Shown in pieces: positions 10,812 to 23,306 of a DNA stretch of 64,000 nucleotides (position 1 is the stretch's first letter; each line of letters starts with the position of its first letter). This DNA comes from Vermamoeba vermiformis (lineage: Eukaryota; Tubulinea; Echinamoebida). Location of the stretch: the NCBI GenBank assembly GCA_045837725.1, contig JBEWZL010000030.1, forward strand, positions 62,001-126,000, given 5' to 3'. The notes under the pieces were generated by a model, which searched no databases, was not told the DNA's origin, and saw only the letters and a list, made by a program, of their open reading frames with translations. Position numbers and translations under genes: made by a program.

Positions 10812-13572
10812 TTATTTCTTCGCGGTGATTTTGTTGAGTTCGGATCTTAACCGTTCATTTTCCACGTAGAGCAGTCGATAGGCTTGTAACAACTGTGCAA
10901 CATCGCCTATTTTTAGCTCTTCTATATGCACATTCATGAACCGCTCCTAAAATGAAAAGCATTAGCGCATCTAGAAGATGTTTCGTGCAGTTCACATTGT
11001 TTGTTAGGACAGCATTGTTATAATAGTTTGGTTGTCAATTACTTAAATGACGGTATTAATAGTTAAATTGACGACAAATCAAGTCTCAATGAAGCTTGTT
11101 ATACGAAGAGATACTTCATATCACAACGCCGTAATAATTAGTAGTTTGTGCTCATGTTATGTGGTATGATATTCCATAAATCACAATATAAACAACTACA
11201 AATTATTATTCATATGAATTAGCATCATAAGGCAAGAAATTTGGATCAATGTAACGTAATTGGATGTGGACGTACCTTGTCTACCTCGGTGAGATCACTG
11301 TTGCTGCCAGTACCATCGTACATGGTCGGTGCACTAACAAACGAGTCCCACGATGATTCACTGTCGAGCGATGAAGCCTCAACGGAGATAATGTCCTCGT
11401 CAATGCCCATGTTCGAGCCATTCGTGCTCAACGCGTCGGGTGTTCCATTAACTCGCGACTTGATTTCTATAGGCTTGGTGGGGGTCTTAACAGCAGGCGA
11501 GGAAATTTGCGGAGATTGAGTGGTGTCCCATGAATCAAAATCCATCAAAAGATCCGGTTTCGTGTTGGTCGAAGTTTTAGAATCAGGCGTAGTAGTGCCA
11601 GTATTATTGGTCGTAGTATTGTTACTACCGATATTTTCAACGCCTTTGTTGAATTGTCGTTCAAATTCTTGCGGATCTATCGTCACTCTTGTCGCATCCA
11701 ACTCGCTTAAGAACATTACAGCTAATTCAACTTGCGCATAGTAATACGCTATAATATGGTAATATTAGTAAGTTTTAATGCCAGAAATTATTACAAAATT
11801 ATTTATAAAGGGTACATACCAGTTTCTGAGGCTAACTTCTGCGGATCTCTAAACCTCATAATATATTGGAGGTTTGAAAATATGCTTGGCGGATTGGCTT
11901 TGAGCGTGATGTAAATAAGAATAGGCAAGAAGTGGTCGGCGCTGCCCGTTTCTGAATCCAAAACAGATCTGCCTCTGTTCAGTATGGCTGTTGAAAAGTT
12001 AAGGATCATAATGCGATATTAACGTATAATATAATATAAGAATAATATTTGTATGAAGGATACAGAAAATAACTTTGGAGCAATTCAAAATGCAGATCAG
12101 TTTGTCGCGAGGAGCTTTGTACGCGTTCATTTTCCTCAGCTCTGCATTAAATATAACGTTATAATATTATATCTGTATAATAATATATCCGCATTAGGCA
12201 TACCATTCATAGCCATTTGATATTTGCTTTCGTTTTGGTGGATCGGATCGATGTCAAAGTTGGCAGGGGTTAAAAATTGTAGTCGACTCAATCTCTTCGC
12301 AAATTCTTTATCTTTTTGAATTTCTTCGATTGAAGGCGCAAAACAGCTGCGAATAGTTCAAAGATTAGTTCAAGTCAATTCTTTCAACCACGAAAATTTA
12401 AATTCAAATAATTGTAGTAATTCATCGAGAATAAAATATGACTTACCAGCTATATAGTTTAGTCATTACATATTTTTCTAGGGTTTCAGCAGTTGCATCA
12501 AATTCCGCAGGCGGTAAAGTTTTCCATAGCGGATGTACCGCCAACGCGTTGAGAACTTTCTCGCGGAATTGTTGAACAGCATTGCTTTGTTCTTCTGCTT
12601 GCGGAGGATTTTGCAAAAAGCCTCCAAGAAATCGTTTAATATAATTAGCAATTTTAGCTGCGGACGGATCTTTCATTTTAGCGAAGAACTGGTCCTTAGG
12701 ATTCTTCATATCGGCTTTAGATGTCGTTGCTGGAATTTTAGGCAATGATTTCGACCTTCAGAATGAGGATTAGTCTCGGAGCTTGATCCGCGTACTGGAT
12801 GCTTACTTTTGTTCAATCTTGTTATTTGAAGCTATTTTGTGATTAGCCATAGCAAACACGTCTACTTGTTGCGCATTCTGCTTCCAAGTACCAATAGGAC
12901 CGGCAATCAAATTTATAATCATAAGTTGTTTGCCGACTTGGATCTCAGCATTCCGAAGGACTTGAATACTTTGCTTATATTCAGTCACTTCGAATAATTG
13001 CCTGTTAAATAACGGTAAATATCACGAGTAATAGCGTTATAATCTATCTTTACCTTCGGCTGAAAATATTGCCTGTCAGATCCGCAATCGTGAATGGACG
13101 TACGGTATCGATGATATTTAATACTTTCAAATCATTACGCATAGTGAATACACCTATGCAACCATTGAAGGTTACGAATTCGTTGCGGTTGGCTGGATTC
13201 GTGACGTAGATGTGGGCCCCGACAAATTGCGGGCTTATTTCGATTTGTGATATCGATACTAATTGAGGAATAAATATGGTGGCCTATATAATACCGGTTA
13301 ATTAGTGATTGGTTGCTTCGGGGCATTTAACTAATTTCTAACGAATTATTTAAATTTTTTTGTTTTATTTCTTTGTCAGATTTTATTAAATATAAAACGA
13401 ATAGCGTTTAATAATTGCAGTTGCAAAATCGTCAGAATTAATTATCGAGCACAGAATTAAATTTTCATACCTTGTATTTGATTGCTAAGTTGACGATTTC
13501 AGCAAATTCCGGTTTATTAAGAGCTGCTAATAAGGTGTTATTAGCTCGCTCAAAATCTAAGAATGAAGTCAT
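10812..13572 (-). CDS. VPS9-domain guanine nucleotide exchange factor (Rab5-type GEF)
   Basis: The start ATG at 13570-13572 opens [15 protein letters not shown]. The N-terminal half (about 12.8-13.5 kb) is a conserved-looking beta-rich region of unclear family, loosely like the N-terminus of ANKRD27/VARP. The VPS9 domain follows. [20 protein letters not shown] matches the Rabex-5 core, whose acidic residue and downstream Tyr drive exchange. After the next intron comes [20 protein letters not shown], equivalent to the GYYFTNL..AVAFIEKLDA part of Rabex-5. A low-complexity Asn/Thr/Ser linker (11.3-11.7 kb) and a final exon with a short coiled coil ([16 protein letters not shown]) end at the stop at 10812. 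VPS9 proteins load GTP on Rab5-family GTPases on early endosomes. It lies head-to-tail with the RasGEF-Kelch gene. Confidence 0.85.
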
Positions 13573-14443
13573 CGTGTAACGGTAATTTTGCAATTTTTCG
13601 TGATCAGATCGGCTTGGTTTATCCGTTTAACATAAATAATAAAAATACAAAATAATAATATTATTGTTACTATGTACACGTTGTTAGTTTAGAACAACCA
13701 TTGAAGAAAGGTTGTTAGCATTGTCACGAAATTTAGTTCTCGACAAATTTAGTTGAAAATTACTTATGGTTTTCATTGAAAAGTTCTGTAGAGTTGTGAC
13801 CACACCTCATCAGACGTCTTATAAACATTAAAGCATAGGAGTCACAAGAGGTACATGTTCTTTCTGAACAACGCACTAAATATAGAACTAGATTGGGGAG
13901 AGAGGACCTCTATTTCACTACCGTAGTTATTTTTGAATCCCTAGGATATGATTTCTCCGATGCCATCAACTTTGTGCAGCCGCAAGTTGCACGATCCAAT
14001 CTTGAGGAAAATCCCAGATCGGATCTGTTATATTCCCAAGGGCGAAGAATCATGGTTGATAAGAATATACAAAATTAAACTGAAGTAAGTCATGCTAAAT
14101 AAGAAGCATAAGTTTGTGTTTTGGCTCCAACCGACATTAATTCTTGAATTTAGATCGTCACTTTAAATTAAATTATTAATTTCCGACGTCTAAATAAGAA
14201 CAACAGTTGGTTCTAATATTATAAATCAGGCAAATTCGAATTAAGCAGTTGACGAGAACACAAACTCAAATTTAATTTAATTTCGCGGTTAGTAGCAATC
14301 TCGGGACAATCTGAATAATTTCGTGCCTATTAATAACCTGATAAGGAAAGTATAATCCACGAGCCCAGCTAAAAAATCGTCGGTCGAAGATAAATTATTC
14401 ATTGTTTTTCTTGCATTTAACGGCTACCACACGTCCCGTCATA
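13573..14443. other. Divergent intergenic region, about 870 bp
   Basis: AT-rich region between the starts of the minus-strand VPS9 gene and the plus-strand Ly6-like gene. One 61-codon open frame (13893-14078) has no domain, compositional or splice support. I see no RNA gene or repeat. It probably serves as promoter sequence for both genes. Confidence 0.5.
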
Positions 14444-14920
14444 ATGTACCGAAACCTTGCTATTATTGGGGTATTTCTTGCTATTGCGGTCACTGCCTCA
14501 GCAGATCTGACTTGCTACTACAGCAACGGCAATACAATTATGACTTACAACGTAACCGACCCCTCCTACGTCTGCACCACTTACGAATTTACTTGCACTA
14601 AAGGAGACACCGCTTGCACTGCTGACGAGCAAGCTGCGGGCACTAACAAAACCGTCTACGCTTTCACATCCAATGCCACTTGCGACACTATGATGGCCAC
14701 TCCTGATACATACCGCAACGTTGTATGCTGCAGCACTGACCTGTGCAATGCCCCTCCTGCTACTCCTGCCAGAACTGCCGCCCCAACTGCCGCTCCAACC
14801 GCCGCTACTCCCACCGGATCTTCTGCCCCGAAGGCCTCTACCCCTGTTAAAGCTAGCTTTGGCTCGGTCATTGTTCCTTCAACATTGTTATTTGCCTCTG
14901 CCATTGCTCTTGTTTATTGA
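14444..14920 (+). CDS. GPI-anchored Ly6/uPAR-like (three-finger) surface protein
   Basis: Intronless, 158 codons from the ATG at 14444. A signal peptide (MYRNLAIIGVFLAIAVTASA) is followed by about 75 residues with eight cysteines ending in NVVCCSTDLCNAPP, which is the diagnostic CCxxDxCN end of LU (Ly6/uPAR) domains. Next comes an Ala/Pro/Thr-rich stalk (TPARTAAPTAAPTAATPTG), likely O-glycosylated, then a hydrophobic tail (IVPSTLLFASAIALVY) ending at the stop, as in a GPI-attachment signal. The usual second Cys of the LxCxxC start is missing (LTCYYS). The protein likely sits on the cell surface; its ligand is unknown. Codon use is richer in C-ending codons than the neighbours, suggesting high expression. 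Confidence 0.82.
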   Translation: MYRNLAIIGVFLAIAVTASADLTCYYSNGNTIMTYNVTDPSYVCTTYEFTCTKGDTACTADEQAAGTNKTVYAFTSNATCDTMMATPDTYRNVVCCSTDLCNAPPATPARTAAPTAAPTAATPTGSSAPKASTPVKASFGSVIVPSTLLFASAIALVY

Positions 14921-15110
14921 ACTTTGTGGGCAATTAAATTAATTATTTTAAAAGGGATCGTATTATTGCGGTTTCTTCTTAGGTGCATCGAGGAACAAGC
15001 GTCAAGTTTACAGTCTAGCGAGATTTTCGTTAGCAAAGCAAATTATTTTTTAAACGGTTTGGATCTCAAAAAGTTAAACTGAAATTACTGTCTAAAAGTA
15101 AAATTTGATT

Positions 15111-15413
15111 TTATTCCTCGGAGTCACTAAGGTCAGGTATATTTCCAGAAAACAGGTCTCCCTTTTTCACTTTTTCAGGCTTAATTGGAGGTTTATAGTC
15201 TCCTAAGCCATCCTTGCCGCTTGTAAACGACAGCATTCTCTTTGCAGGTCCTTAAAGAAATATATTATTAGATATTTAAATAATGCTCGCATTGATATTA
15301 ATAAAGCCAACAAACCAATCCGTACTTTCGTCGCCAATTTTTTTGGTTTTAATCTTCTTCTCTTTTGGCTTAATGGATATTTCAGCTGGCTCGTTAGGAT
15401 CGCGTTGACTCAT
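15111..15413 (-). CDS. Small Lys-rich protein with acidic C-terminus, unknown function
   Basis: Two exons. The ATG at 15413 begins MSQRDPNEPAEISIKPKEKK. A GTACGG donor after GGCGACGAAA joins in phase to an acceptor near 15252, giving ..GDERPAKRMLSFTSGKDGLG.. and ending LFSGNIPDLSDSEE at the stop at 15111. About 75 residues. The Lys-rich N-terminal half and acidic phosphorylatable tail (DLSDSEE, a CK2-like site) suggest a nuclear or RNP-associated protein, but I do not recognise a family. Its start is about 100 bp from the stop of the F-box SNF2 gene on the same strand. Confidence 0.55.
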
Positions 15414-15511
15414 TTGTGGTATTATAAACTACGTGACAAGTTTGGAATTCCACTTTTCGAAAATGGCCACTTTTTTATTGTGGATCGAATTCTCAAAATA
15501 GATTGGTGTTA

Positions 15512-18500
15512 TTATTGTTCAGCATTTGTGAGACACTTCCGGAACGCTTCAACTTTGGCGAAGACGCAATAAATGTAGCCAAGCTGTTCGTACGAACCAA
15601 TTGAGATCTCTCCGTCTTGATCCCCGATGCTGAAAAAACGGAATTCGATTAGCCTCTGTATTAGCATTACTATTATAATCTTTCTTACCGTTAGAAGTGC
15701 TCTTATTGCGTTGATAAAGCTCTTGTTCAGCCGTGTCATTCACAATGAACCGCACCACCGTTACGCGTTGAGTTTGACCTTGACGATAGGCACGACCAAT
15801 GGCTTGATTTTCATAAGCACGTGCTTCTTCGACAGTGCCGCTCATAGGGTCTAATAATACTACGTGCGTGGCTTCAACGAGGTTCGTGCCCGATGCAGCC
15901 TTCTCGAGACTCAACAAGATGACTTTAATCGGCGAATTCTCTTCTTTGAACTGCTGCAAGATTTTGGTCTTGTTGGTGACAGTGCTGGAATAATAAGGCC
16001 ATTAGATCAGGGACACAACTGATGTAAGTGACGAGACGTACCCTTCAAGGAACGCGCAAGGCACACCCGCGCGTTTGAGCAGATCTTCGACCGCGCGCAA
16101 GTAATCAGTGAACTTTGAAAACAATATCGCCCTGTGCTTGGGATCATCGTTGAATAGCTCTTTGAGCCACGAAGATAGACCGCGACAGTTTGCTGCCGTA
16201 GTTATTGATCATCTCGTGCTTTTTCACTTCTTCTTCGCTCAATTTTTTAATCTTCTTTTTGCTTGCTTTTTCATCTGCCTCTTTGTCGGGCAAGATAAGG
16301 TCCTAGTACCAGTTAAATGACGCTACAGATCAAGGGCGATTCGGAGCACTTACGACTGATTCCCACCGCTCCAAGAACGCAGTTTGTGTTGCAAGTTGTT
16401 TCTCGAAGCCCTCAACGAGTGTATCATAGTGCTCATAATGTCGCATCTGAGCTTGCGTCATAGGACTTTGTAGACGTTCAGCAAAGTTTCGTTGATCAGT
16501 TCTTGTTTGGGCAATTCTTTGCTGGGTGTAAGTGATTTCGTGCTACAAAACCGAATTAGTCAGTGCTAAAACGCACATTAGTAATATTCTTACCTTTAAA
16601 TTATTAATTTTTTGTTTTCTTAAAGTAATCAGATCCTCGCCTTCGTAGAACAAGCCGCAGCACAGCTTCAATTGTTGAACTTTGGATTTTGACGCTACAA
16701 ATAATGCAGTTAGCGTAATGTAAATAGGAAAGGTATTTAAATACCTTCATATTGATCGTATAAGATAGTTTCGTAAGGATGGAAGTCCACGAACACGAGT
16801 TCTTCGTCAGTATCGGGCACTGCATACTCGGATTCAACGCTCTCTTTTGTATTTCTCCAAACCAAGTTGTTGTAAATCAGATCCGATTCGACCCAGCTTA
16901 ATGAGAATGTCATTTAATTTATCACGTAGACTCGTATTAATACGACGTACCATTCGTAACGGTCGGCAGTGCTTGACTCGGCCAGGAAATCAGGCTCCCA
17001 TATTTCCAAGAAACGTTTGATGTAGTGCAGTAAGTCCCTACAGGTTCATTAAGGAGGTAATTAGCACTCACCGTGATTCGAATGGAGCGAGACACTTACG
17101 TATTTGGGAAGGGTGTGCCGGTCACGTACCACGCATAATTCTTTTGCAACAACTGAAGCATATCTAAGCGTCGCTCAGTTAATCAATGATTTCAGTCGGA
17201 TTGGAAGGACTTACTGCCGAGGAACTGGTCATTTAATGCTTCGTGACCTTCATCGAGTACAATGCGATGGAAGTGGAAGTGATCGAGAATAGGGAACTTG
17301 TTCGTAAGTCCCCCTTTCGCTTTGATCTCCTGATTATATTGTTAGCAAATATATTTTGTCTTGCAGAGCACGTACGTCTAAATTCTTCAGAACGACAGGA
17401 CGACGTTTGAGAGGTGCATCTCGGCCCATACCGGGCTTTTTGCCTTTAATACCGCCATCGAAATAGTTCTTGTTCTTCAACAGTTGGTACGTAACAACGA
17501 CCACATCTGTAGCAAATTGTCAAATTGTTTGTTCATCGGATCTGACAACAACGTACCTGCATCAACAACTTGTTGATAAGAAACGCTACGAAGGTCGTTG
17601 GTCGTTGATAATAGAACAGTTTTCATCTTCTTGTCGCTGTACTTGGCAATCTCATCGATCCATTGCTGCGCGATGTGATTAGGGCACGTCACGAGGGTGG
17701 CACGAGAGTTGTATAGTTGAGGCTCGTAATCTGTGCGCAATGTATCCAAGTCCTTTGGTGCAGGGTTACTAGCGATGAGTCCGATAACTAAAACGAGAGT
17801 TAGCACGTGTTCAGAATCGAGTGTTCAGGACGTACTTTCTACGGTTTTGCCAAGACCCATCTCATCTGCAAGAACGCCTCCCTTGGACTTAAACTCGCCA
17901 ACATACTCGCTTGCTTTCTCTGGAGTCACAACTTTTCCATTATGCAAGTCAAATAACGTGTCGATACGCGCAGATCTCCACGGGACCAGATCGCAGTATT
18001 TGAACGCTAAGCGATACATTAATGAGACACGTAATGATAAAATATTATGACCTACGTATATCCGCTTCGTTCTCGATGGATTTCATCCAACTAATAGCAT
18101 CGAGTTGGTAGTTATGAAGTTTGATGGATGAAGAGATCTCCTTCGGCTGTTCGATACGCGGTACTTTCTGTTCCACGAATTAAGCATGCTCATCAATAGT
18201 GCTCAGCACTTACATTAGGAATACACGCGGATTTGAGCTCTTTTGGTACGTCGTGCTTTATCAAGAACGCGGCAACTTCGGTTTCTACTCTGCCAATGAT
18301 ATCTTTAACAGCATCAATAGGCTCGCCTTTGTATACTAAGCGATCAAACCTGCAAGTAATTCATATTAATGTTTTTAACATAGGAATATCATAAGAGTAA
18401 TTGGATTCTTACTCTTTCAAGTTTAGGTGGACATCAACGCGAATACGCTCCATCTCATCCATTTTTGAGAACTCTCGGCGCCATAAATTTTCGTTCGGTG

Positions 18501-19077
18501 CGTAAAGACACTCGTAAGAGCTGTTTCCATACCAACTGGTAAGAAAAGCAACGGGGTTGCCTTCTTTGTCCAAAATCTTTGCCGATACGATTAGCCACCA
18601 ACTTTTATTTCCAAGAAATACCTCCCACCTTATTATTTTTTACCGCAAAAGGCTTGCCTGGATTTAATGCCTCCCAATTTTTATATATTTTCAAAGGATC
18701 GGCGATGGCAAAGTTGTTACCGTTGGGCCAAACTGAAAATAATTTAATAAGTATTTTTAAAATTATAATCGCATTAATTACGTACTATTTACGCCATTAT
18801 GCACTGGAGGATAGTCATAATGTGAATAACGAAATGCTTGGTTGACAAGGAACGGTATCCAGCCAAACAGCCTGTCTTGAGCGCACTCATGCCAATATTT
18901 GCATACGGAAAGACAAGTAAATAAGTCTTTTCTCTCAACCGACTCAAAGATCAAGGCCACGATCTCGGCGGGCAAGGGCATGTTTTCATAAGCGCTTGTT
19001 CCCTCGAGCTTAGCTCTCTTTAAGGGCTGGTGGGGCTCTTCTTCGTACTGTTCACGCTTTCTCTTGTTGTTACTCAT
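15512..19077 (-). CDS. F-box SNF2-family ATPase (At3g54460-like)
   Basis: The start at 19075-19077 gives a basic N-terminus (MSNNKRKREQYEEE) with a KRAK nuclear-signal-like patch. An F-box follows (MPLPAEIVALIFESVERKDL, LSVCKYWHECAQDRLFGW). Later exons carry the SNF2 ATPase: GGVLADEMGLGKTVE (Walker A) at 17.8 kb, LVTCPNHIAQQWIDEI at 17.6 kb, DEGH-type box (the plus strand at 17250 reads as VLDEGHE on the minus strand), and helicase C with SLEKAASGTNLVEATHVV and QAIGRAYRQGQTQRV at 15.8 kb. The same F-box plus SNF2 pairing is known in plants (Arabidopsis At3g54460). It probably links SCF ubiquitin ligase to chromatin remodelling or DNA repair. I did not find a RING finger. The protein is encoded by more than ten exons. 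Confidence 0.85.
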
Positions 19078-19367
19078 TCTGGTAATAACAATAAAATAAT
19101 GGATCGGACAACGAGAAGGGCAACAAACGCCATGCATCAATCAACTTCATCAAAAAGTGTGAATCATGGTACTACCTGCAATTCGATGTCGATTTTATCT
19201 TCGCCTTCGACAGTATTAATTGCTGTTGGCTCTGCTGGCTTGAAATGTATCTCGGTTCGGGAGATTTCTGCATTTGAAATTTTTTTAATTAGGCGGTTCA
19301 CAAGCTCAAATTTTCTAGTTCGTTACAGTTTTTAATCGAGTTAACACAAGCGATCGTCTACAAAATT

Positions 19368-22003
19368 ATGGCTGACGCGGCACCACCCAAAATGCCTGGT
19401 ACCATTAATCCGCACATCTATTAATTAAAATTACTCACCTAATTGTAGGACCTCCCAAACAAAATGGAGTCAGCGAAAGAATCAAAACTATGCAAGTTGG
19501 TCAATTTGGAGCGAATTTGGCTGCAATGCTTCAAATGCAAAACCAAGTCACCGCATCCAAAGCTAAAATTCCTGAAGGAGCGGTTAAAATGCCTATGCCA
19601 CGAATGGTCGCAAAAGGAGAAAAAATCATTTCGTTTACTGTGGAGGCAAGCAAGGGTTCATCAGTAACTCTTAAATACTCGGATTCAACCACGGTACGTG
19701 TTATTATTTATTCGTTGCCCAGTATAACTGTAATTATTAGAAAACCGCTTCGACTCAATTAAATTGATTAAGTGATAATTATTGTGAACTAAATTGCAAT
19801 TCCATTTTTTACTTACACTTTTCCCAGGTAAACGATGTATTTAATGAGGCACAAACGCAATTATCACTCAAGAAGGATGCGGAACGTATTGGATTGTACA
19901 ACCCTAACACGGGTATATTTCTTAGAGGCGAACTGAGCCTTAAAATGCACCTGATCAAAGATGAGGTATGGATTCACGAGTTTTGTGAATTTTGAATTTA
20001 ATTGAACTCCTGTAGGACAAATTGGAGATTAAATCACGCAAAGACAAAGGTACTTTCGTCAAAGTGTTTCACCGCGGCAAGGATGAAATGGAGCTCGTCG
20101 AGATCTATCCTTCAACCACGACGATCGGCCTAATTCAATTATTGGGAAACAAAGACCCAGACACAGCCGATCAGTTTGGTTTATATTTATCCAATGGTAC
20201 TCGCCTTGAAAATGATTTAAAGCTGTCTTCTGTCATCAAAGGAGGCGTAAGTAAAGTCTCGAAATTATCATTCAATCGCTCATTTTATTGCTAAATATAG
20301 GCGACCGTTATTTTGGAATACCGACCTAGTAATATGCAAGTCGTAGCACCTACTCTCCCGCCTCCACCTCCTCTTGGAGCTATTCCATTGCCCTCAGCCA
20401 AATCTAATCCGAATCTGTTGCCGCCACCACCGCCAATGCCCAACATTCCTCCCCCTCCACAACTCGATTCCTCCGATGAAACTCCCGATACCTCTAGCGA
20501 AAAAGTAATTCCATCCGATATTTTCATGTTTTTCTTACGCTCACACAGGATCCTCAGAAGAAAAAACTTAAAATGTCAGCCAAGAACCAGAAAGACAAGA
20601 AGAAGGTCGGTAAGAAGGGCATTCCTGAAGAAAGCGAGGTCGATAAAGTCCCGCCTTTGCGATTCGACGTCGTGCAACAGTTGGTCGAGTACTTGGAAGC
20701 CAAAGGTCTCGAAGAAGTGGGCTTGTTCCGCGAGTCTGCGCCATTGACTGAAGTGAAAAAGCTTTATTCTCAATTTTTCAACGGTATGTACTAGTATTAC
20801 GCTGGTAAATACGCACCCGCTAACTTTCTATATGGCACAGATAAACTTGACATGTCACAAGTCTACGACCCTCACGTCGCTGCTGGCGCGTTGAAGCTGT
20901 ACTTCAGAGAGCAAACCGAAGCGTTGATTCCTCCTTCTACATGCCAAGAATACTCTGAGGCTGCGAGTACGTAACAAAAACGTGTTTGATTTGATTAGTG
21001 TACTAGAACTAACACGATGTAGAAGCGGGACAAGACAATGCAGCGCTGGTGACAATCATCAAAGAACAGTTCTTACCGAGACTGCCTCAGCCAAACAAAA
21101 ACATCTTACACGTTTTGCTTAATTTGTTGAGCAAGTTGGCCAAGCTCGAAGAGAAAAACAGAATGAATCCCAACGCAATTGCCATCTGCTTCGCGCCTAC
21201 TGTAATTTTTGACCGCAATGCCGCCACGGCAACGAGCATGCTGGAATTTGAAGCGTCTAAATGGACTGTACCTTTCATCGTGCGCCTTATCGAAAACTAC
21301 GAGGCGATTTATGGAGGACAACCTCTGCCTACAGGAGCCTCCTCACCGCTCAGAGGCAGCAGCAGTGGCACAGGTTCACCGATGCAATCTCGAAGAAACA
21401 GCTCACCGCCCATTCCAGGTGCCGCGACAGTACTACTTCCACCGCCTCCTGCCTTGGACCTAAGCTCAACTTTGCCGCCGCCACCAAAGCCAACAGTTCC
21501 CAGCTCACCGCGCAAACAGCCTCCAGAAGTATCTCCCCGTCGTAACGTGACATCAATGGAATTGCCCGCAGCGAACTCACCCAAGGGTCACTCGCCAAAG
21601 GGCGGCAAAAGACCAGTGTCCGTTGACATGACAGGAATTGCGAATACATTAGTGCGCGCTGTTAGCACGAACTCAATTGATCGCCCTACACGACCTCAGC
21701 CTCCACCTCCAGGTCTGCGTCAATCTACCTCGCAGACGTCAGCGGTGTTCGATCCCAAGGCCATCATCAACGCGTTAAACAACGGTACTCCCAAGGCTAA
21801 AATTGAGGCTGCTGTAACATTCATGGCATTGAAAGACGGTAGGAGCAGCAGTAATAATAGCTTATTGATACTCATATCTAATTTATCGTACAATAGACCA
21901 ACGATTCCAAACCTACGTGAGCAACTTGCCACCGAACTTTTTACTGGAACTTTTGATGAATGTGACTGCGACTCTGAGCAAGTGTACTGCTCCGAGCGAA
22001 TAG
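19368..22003 (+). CDS. RhoGAP protein with two ubiquitin-like domains
   Basis: ATG at 19368 (MADAAPPKMPG, spliced to PPKQNGVSERIK). Two successive ubiquitin-like folds (ISFTVEASKGSSVTLKYSD.., then VKVFHRGKDEMELVEIYPS..) are followed by polyproline linkers (LPPPPPLGAIPLP), likely ligands for SH3/profilin-type partners. The RhoGAP domain (20.65-21.3 kb) has the arginine finger in VGLFRESAPL, GALKLYFREQTEALI and NPNAIAICFAPTV. A long Pro/Ser linker leads to a short C-terminal region. An intron (GTAGGAGCAGC..CAATAG, about 21838-21899) restores the frame, giving ALKDDQRFQTYVSNLPPNFL.. to the stop at 22001-22003; without splicing the frame runs on to an unlikely tail. It stimulates GTP hydrolysis by a Rho/Rac GTPase, probably in actin control. 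Confidence 0.86.
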
Positions 22004-22137
22004 ATTCGAACTTTTCCAATTTGTATTATTAGATAAAACTTGCGAACTTTTCAAATCACATTGGGGTGATCACGTGGCGCGGTTTTTAAATTAATTTTTG
22101 AAACTTGGCAAAAATTAGTATTTTTCTAACAGTAACA

Positions 22138-23275
22138 ATGAGTCATCCACACGAGGTCTACGCTAACTTTGAAATAAGAATATGCAGCGATAACGATAGT
22201 ACAGCAATTAAGTCCACGTATGATATGTGTTTTTTTGACATGGTCAAAATGTCGGAGCGATATTTTGCGTGGTGCGAATTAAGCGTCAGTGAAGATGAAA
22301 AAAATCAACAACATGATAATAATAAGAGAATCATATTATTGAAGTTTTTGCATCAAGCGTCAAGGTAATTAAAATTCAACAGATTTTTTAAATTAATTTT
22401 TAATTATGCAATTATTGTTAGGACTTCCGTTCCTTTAGGCCACGGCGAAAATTCATGCCCTGTACAATATTTTTATAAACCCGAAGTTCGTCAACGGGTC
22501 ACGCTGCCGCCAACGTTACGTACGCTAATCTGATCTCGATCCAGATCTTCTCTAACCATATATTTAGCCAAAGAAAAAACTATTAGAGTTGGAGTTTGCG
22601 TAATGGTGCATCATAATAATCGCATTTTAATTACCCGACGAACGGCTCAAATGAGAACATTTGCTTTGAAATGGGTTTTCCCAGGTGGGCATGTTAATGC
22701 AGGCGAAACTTTCGAGCAAGCTGGTGCGTAGCATAGCAACTATTTATTCAATACACGTATGAACATTAAATCACAGGTATTCGCGAGGTGGAAGAAGAAA
22801 CAGGATTAAAAGTTACCGATCTGAAGCTGTACGGCATGTGGGAGTCATGGTACGAATGAAACAATTATAAATAGCTATATATCTAATACTACATAGTTAT
22901 CCTACATACATTGAACAAGGTGCACCGTTAGCGCGTCATCTAGTGTTGTATTATATGGGCGAGTTAGTGGATGGAGCCTCGGACAAATTGACCTTGCAAA
23001 CAACTGAGTGCGACAGTGCCACTTGGTTGTCGCAAGAACAAGTCAATCAAGTGCTCAATAAGGAAGGTCCTAATGAAGAATTTGACGCTCTGACGTTAAA
23101 TACAGACGGACAGTTAGTGCCAACAAAATTCAAGTACAAACAACTGATCATTTCTGTGGACGACAATGCCAATGCTCCTCGCGAGAGTTTAGCACTAGGA
23201 ACTGATTTTGTGTTCAAACGATGGGTCAGTGACGTGTTTGCGCATCACTCGCTGGAAAAAGTTTCGTCGTTATAA
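22138..23275 (+). CDS. Nudix hydrolase (NUDT17-like)
   Basis: ATG at 22138. The first two exons encode a roughly 120-residue N-terminal region without a recognised family. A GTACGC donor near 22522 and a TTTAG acceptor near 22568 join ..TLPPTL to PKEKTIRVGVCVMVHHNNR, the start of the Nudix fold. The Nudix box is split by an intron (GGHVNAGETFEQA / GIREVEEETGL) and keeps the G, E and REVEEE residues that bind Mg. A later exon reads LARHLVLYYMGELV, as in eukaryotic NUDT17-type proteins. The stop is at 23275. The enzyme would cleave a nucleoside diphosphate-linked substrate such as a CoA- or NAD-type dinucleotide; the substrate cannot be read from the sequence. Confidence 0.82.
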
Positions 23276-23306
23276 TAAAACGGACTTTATCCTTCTGATG
23301 TACATC

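Noticed and set aside
13893-14078. 61-codon plus-strand open frame
   Set aside because: No family, signal peptide, composition or splice support; lies in a divergent intergenic region.
21838-22032. RhoGAP reading frame continuing to a tail ending SNLYY
   Set aside because: A GTAGGA..CAATAG intron at about 21838-21899 gives a better tail (DDQRFQTYVSNLPPNF..) and a stop at 22003. The read-through tail is translated intron.
22138-22560. A separate small gene upstream of the Nudix hydrolase
   Set aside because: A GTACGC donor and TTTAG acceptor join it in phase to the Nudix fold, so it is the N-terminal part of one protein.
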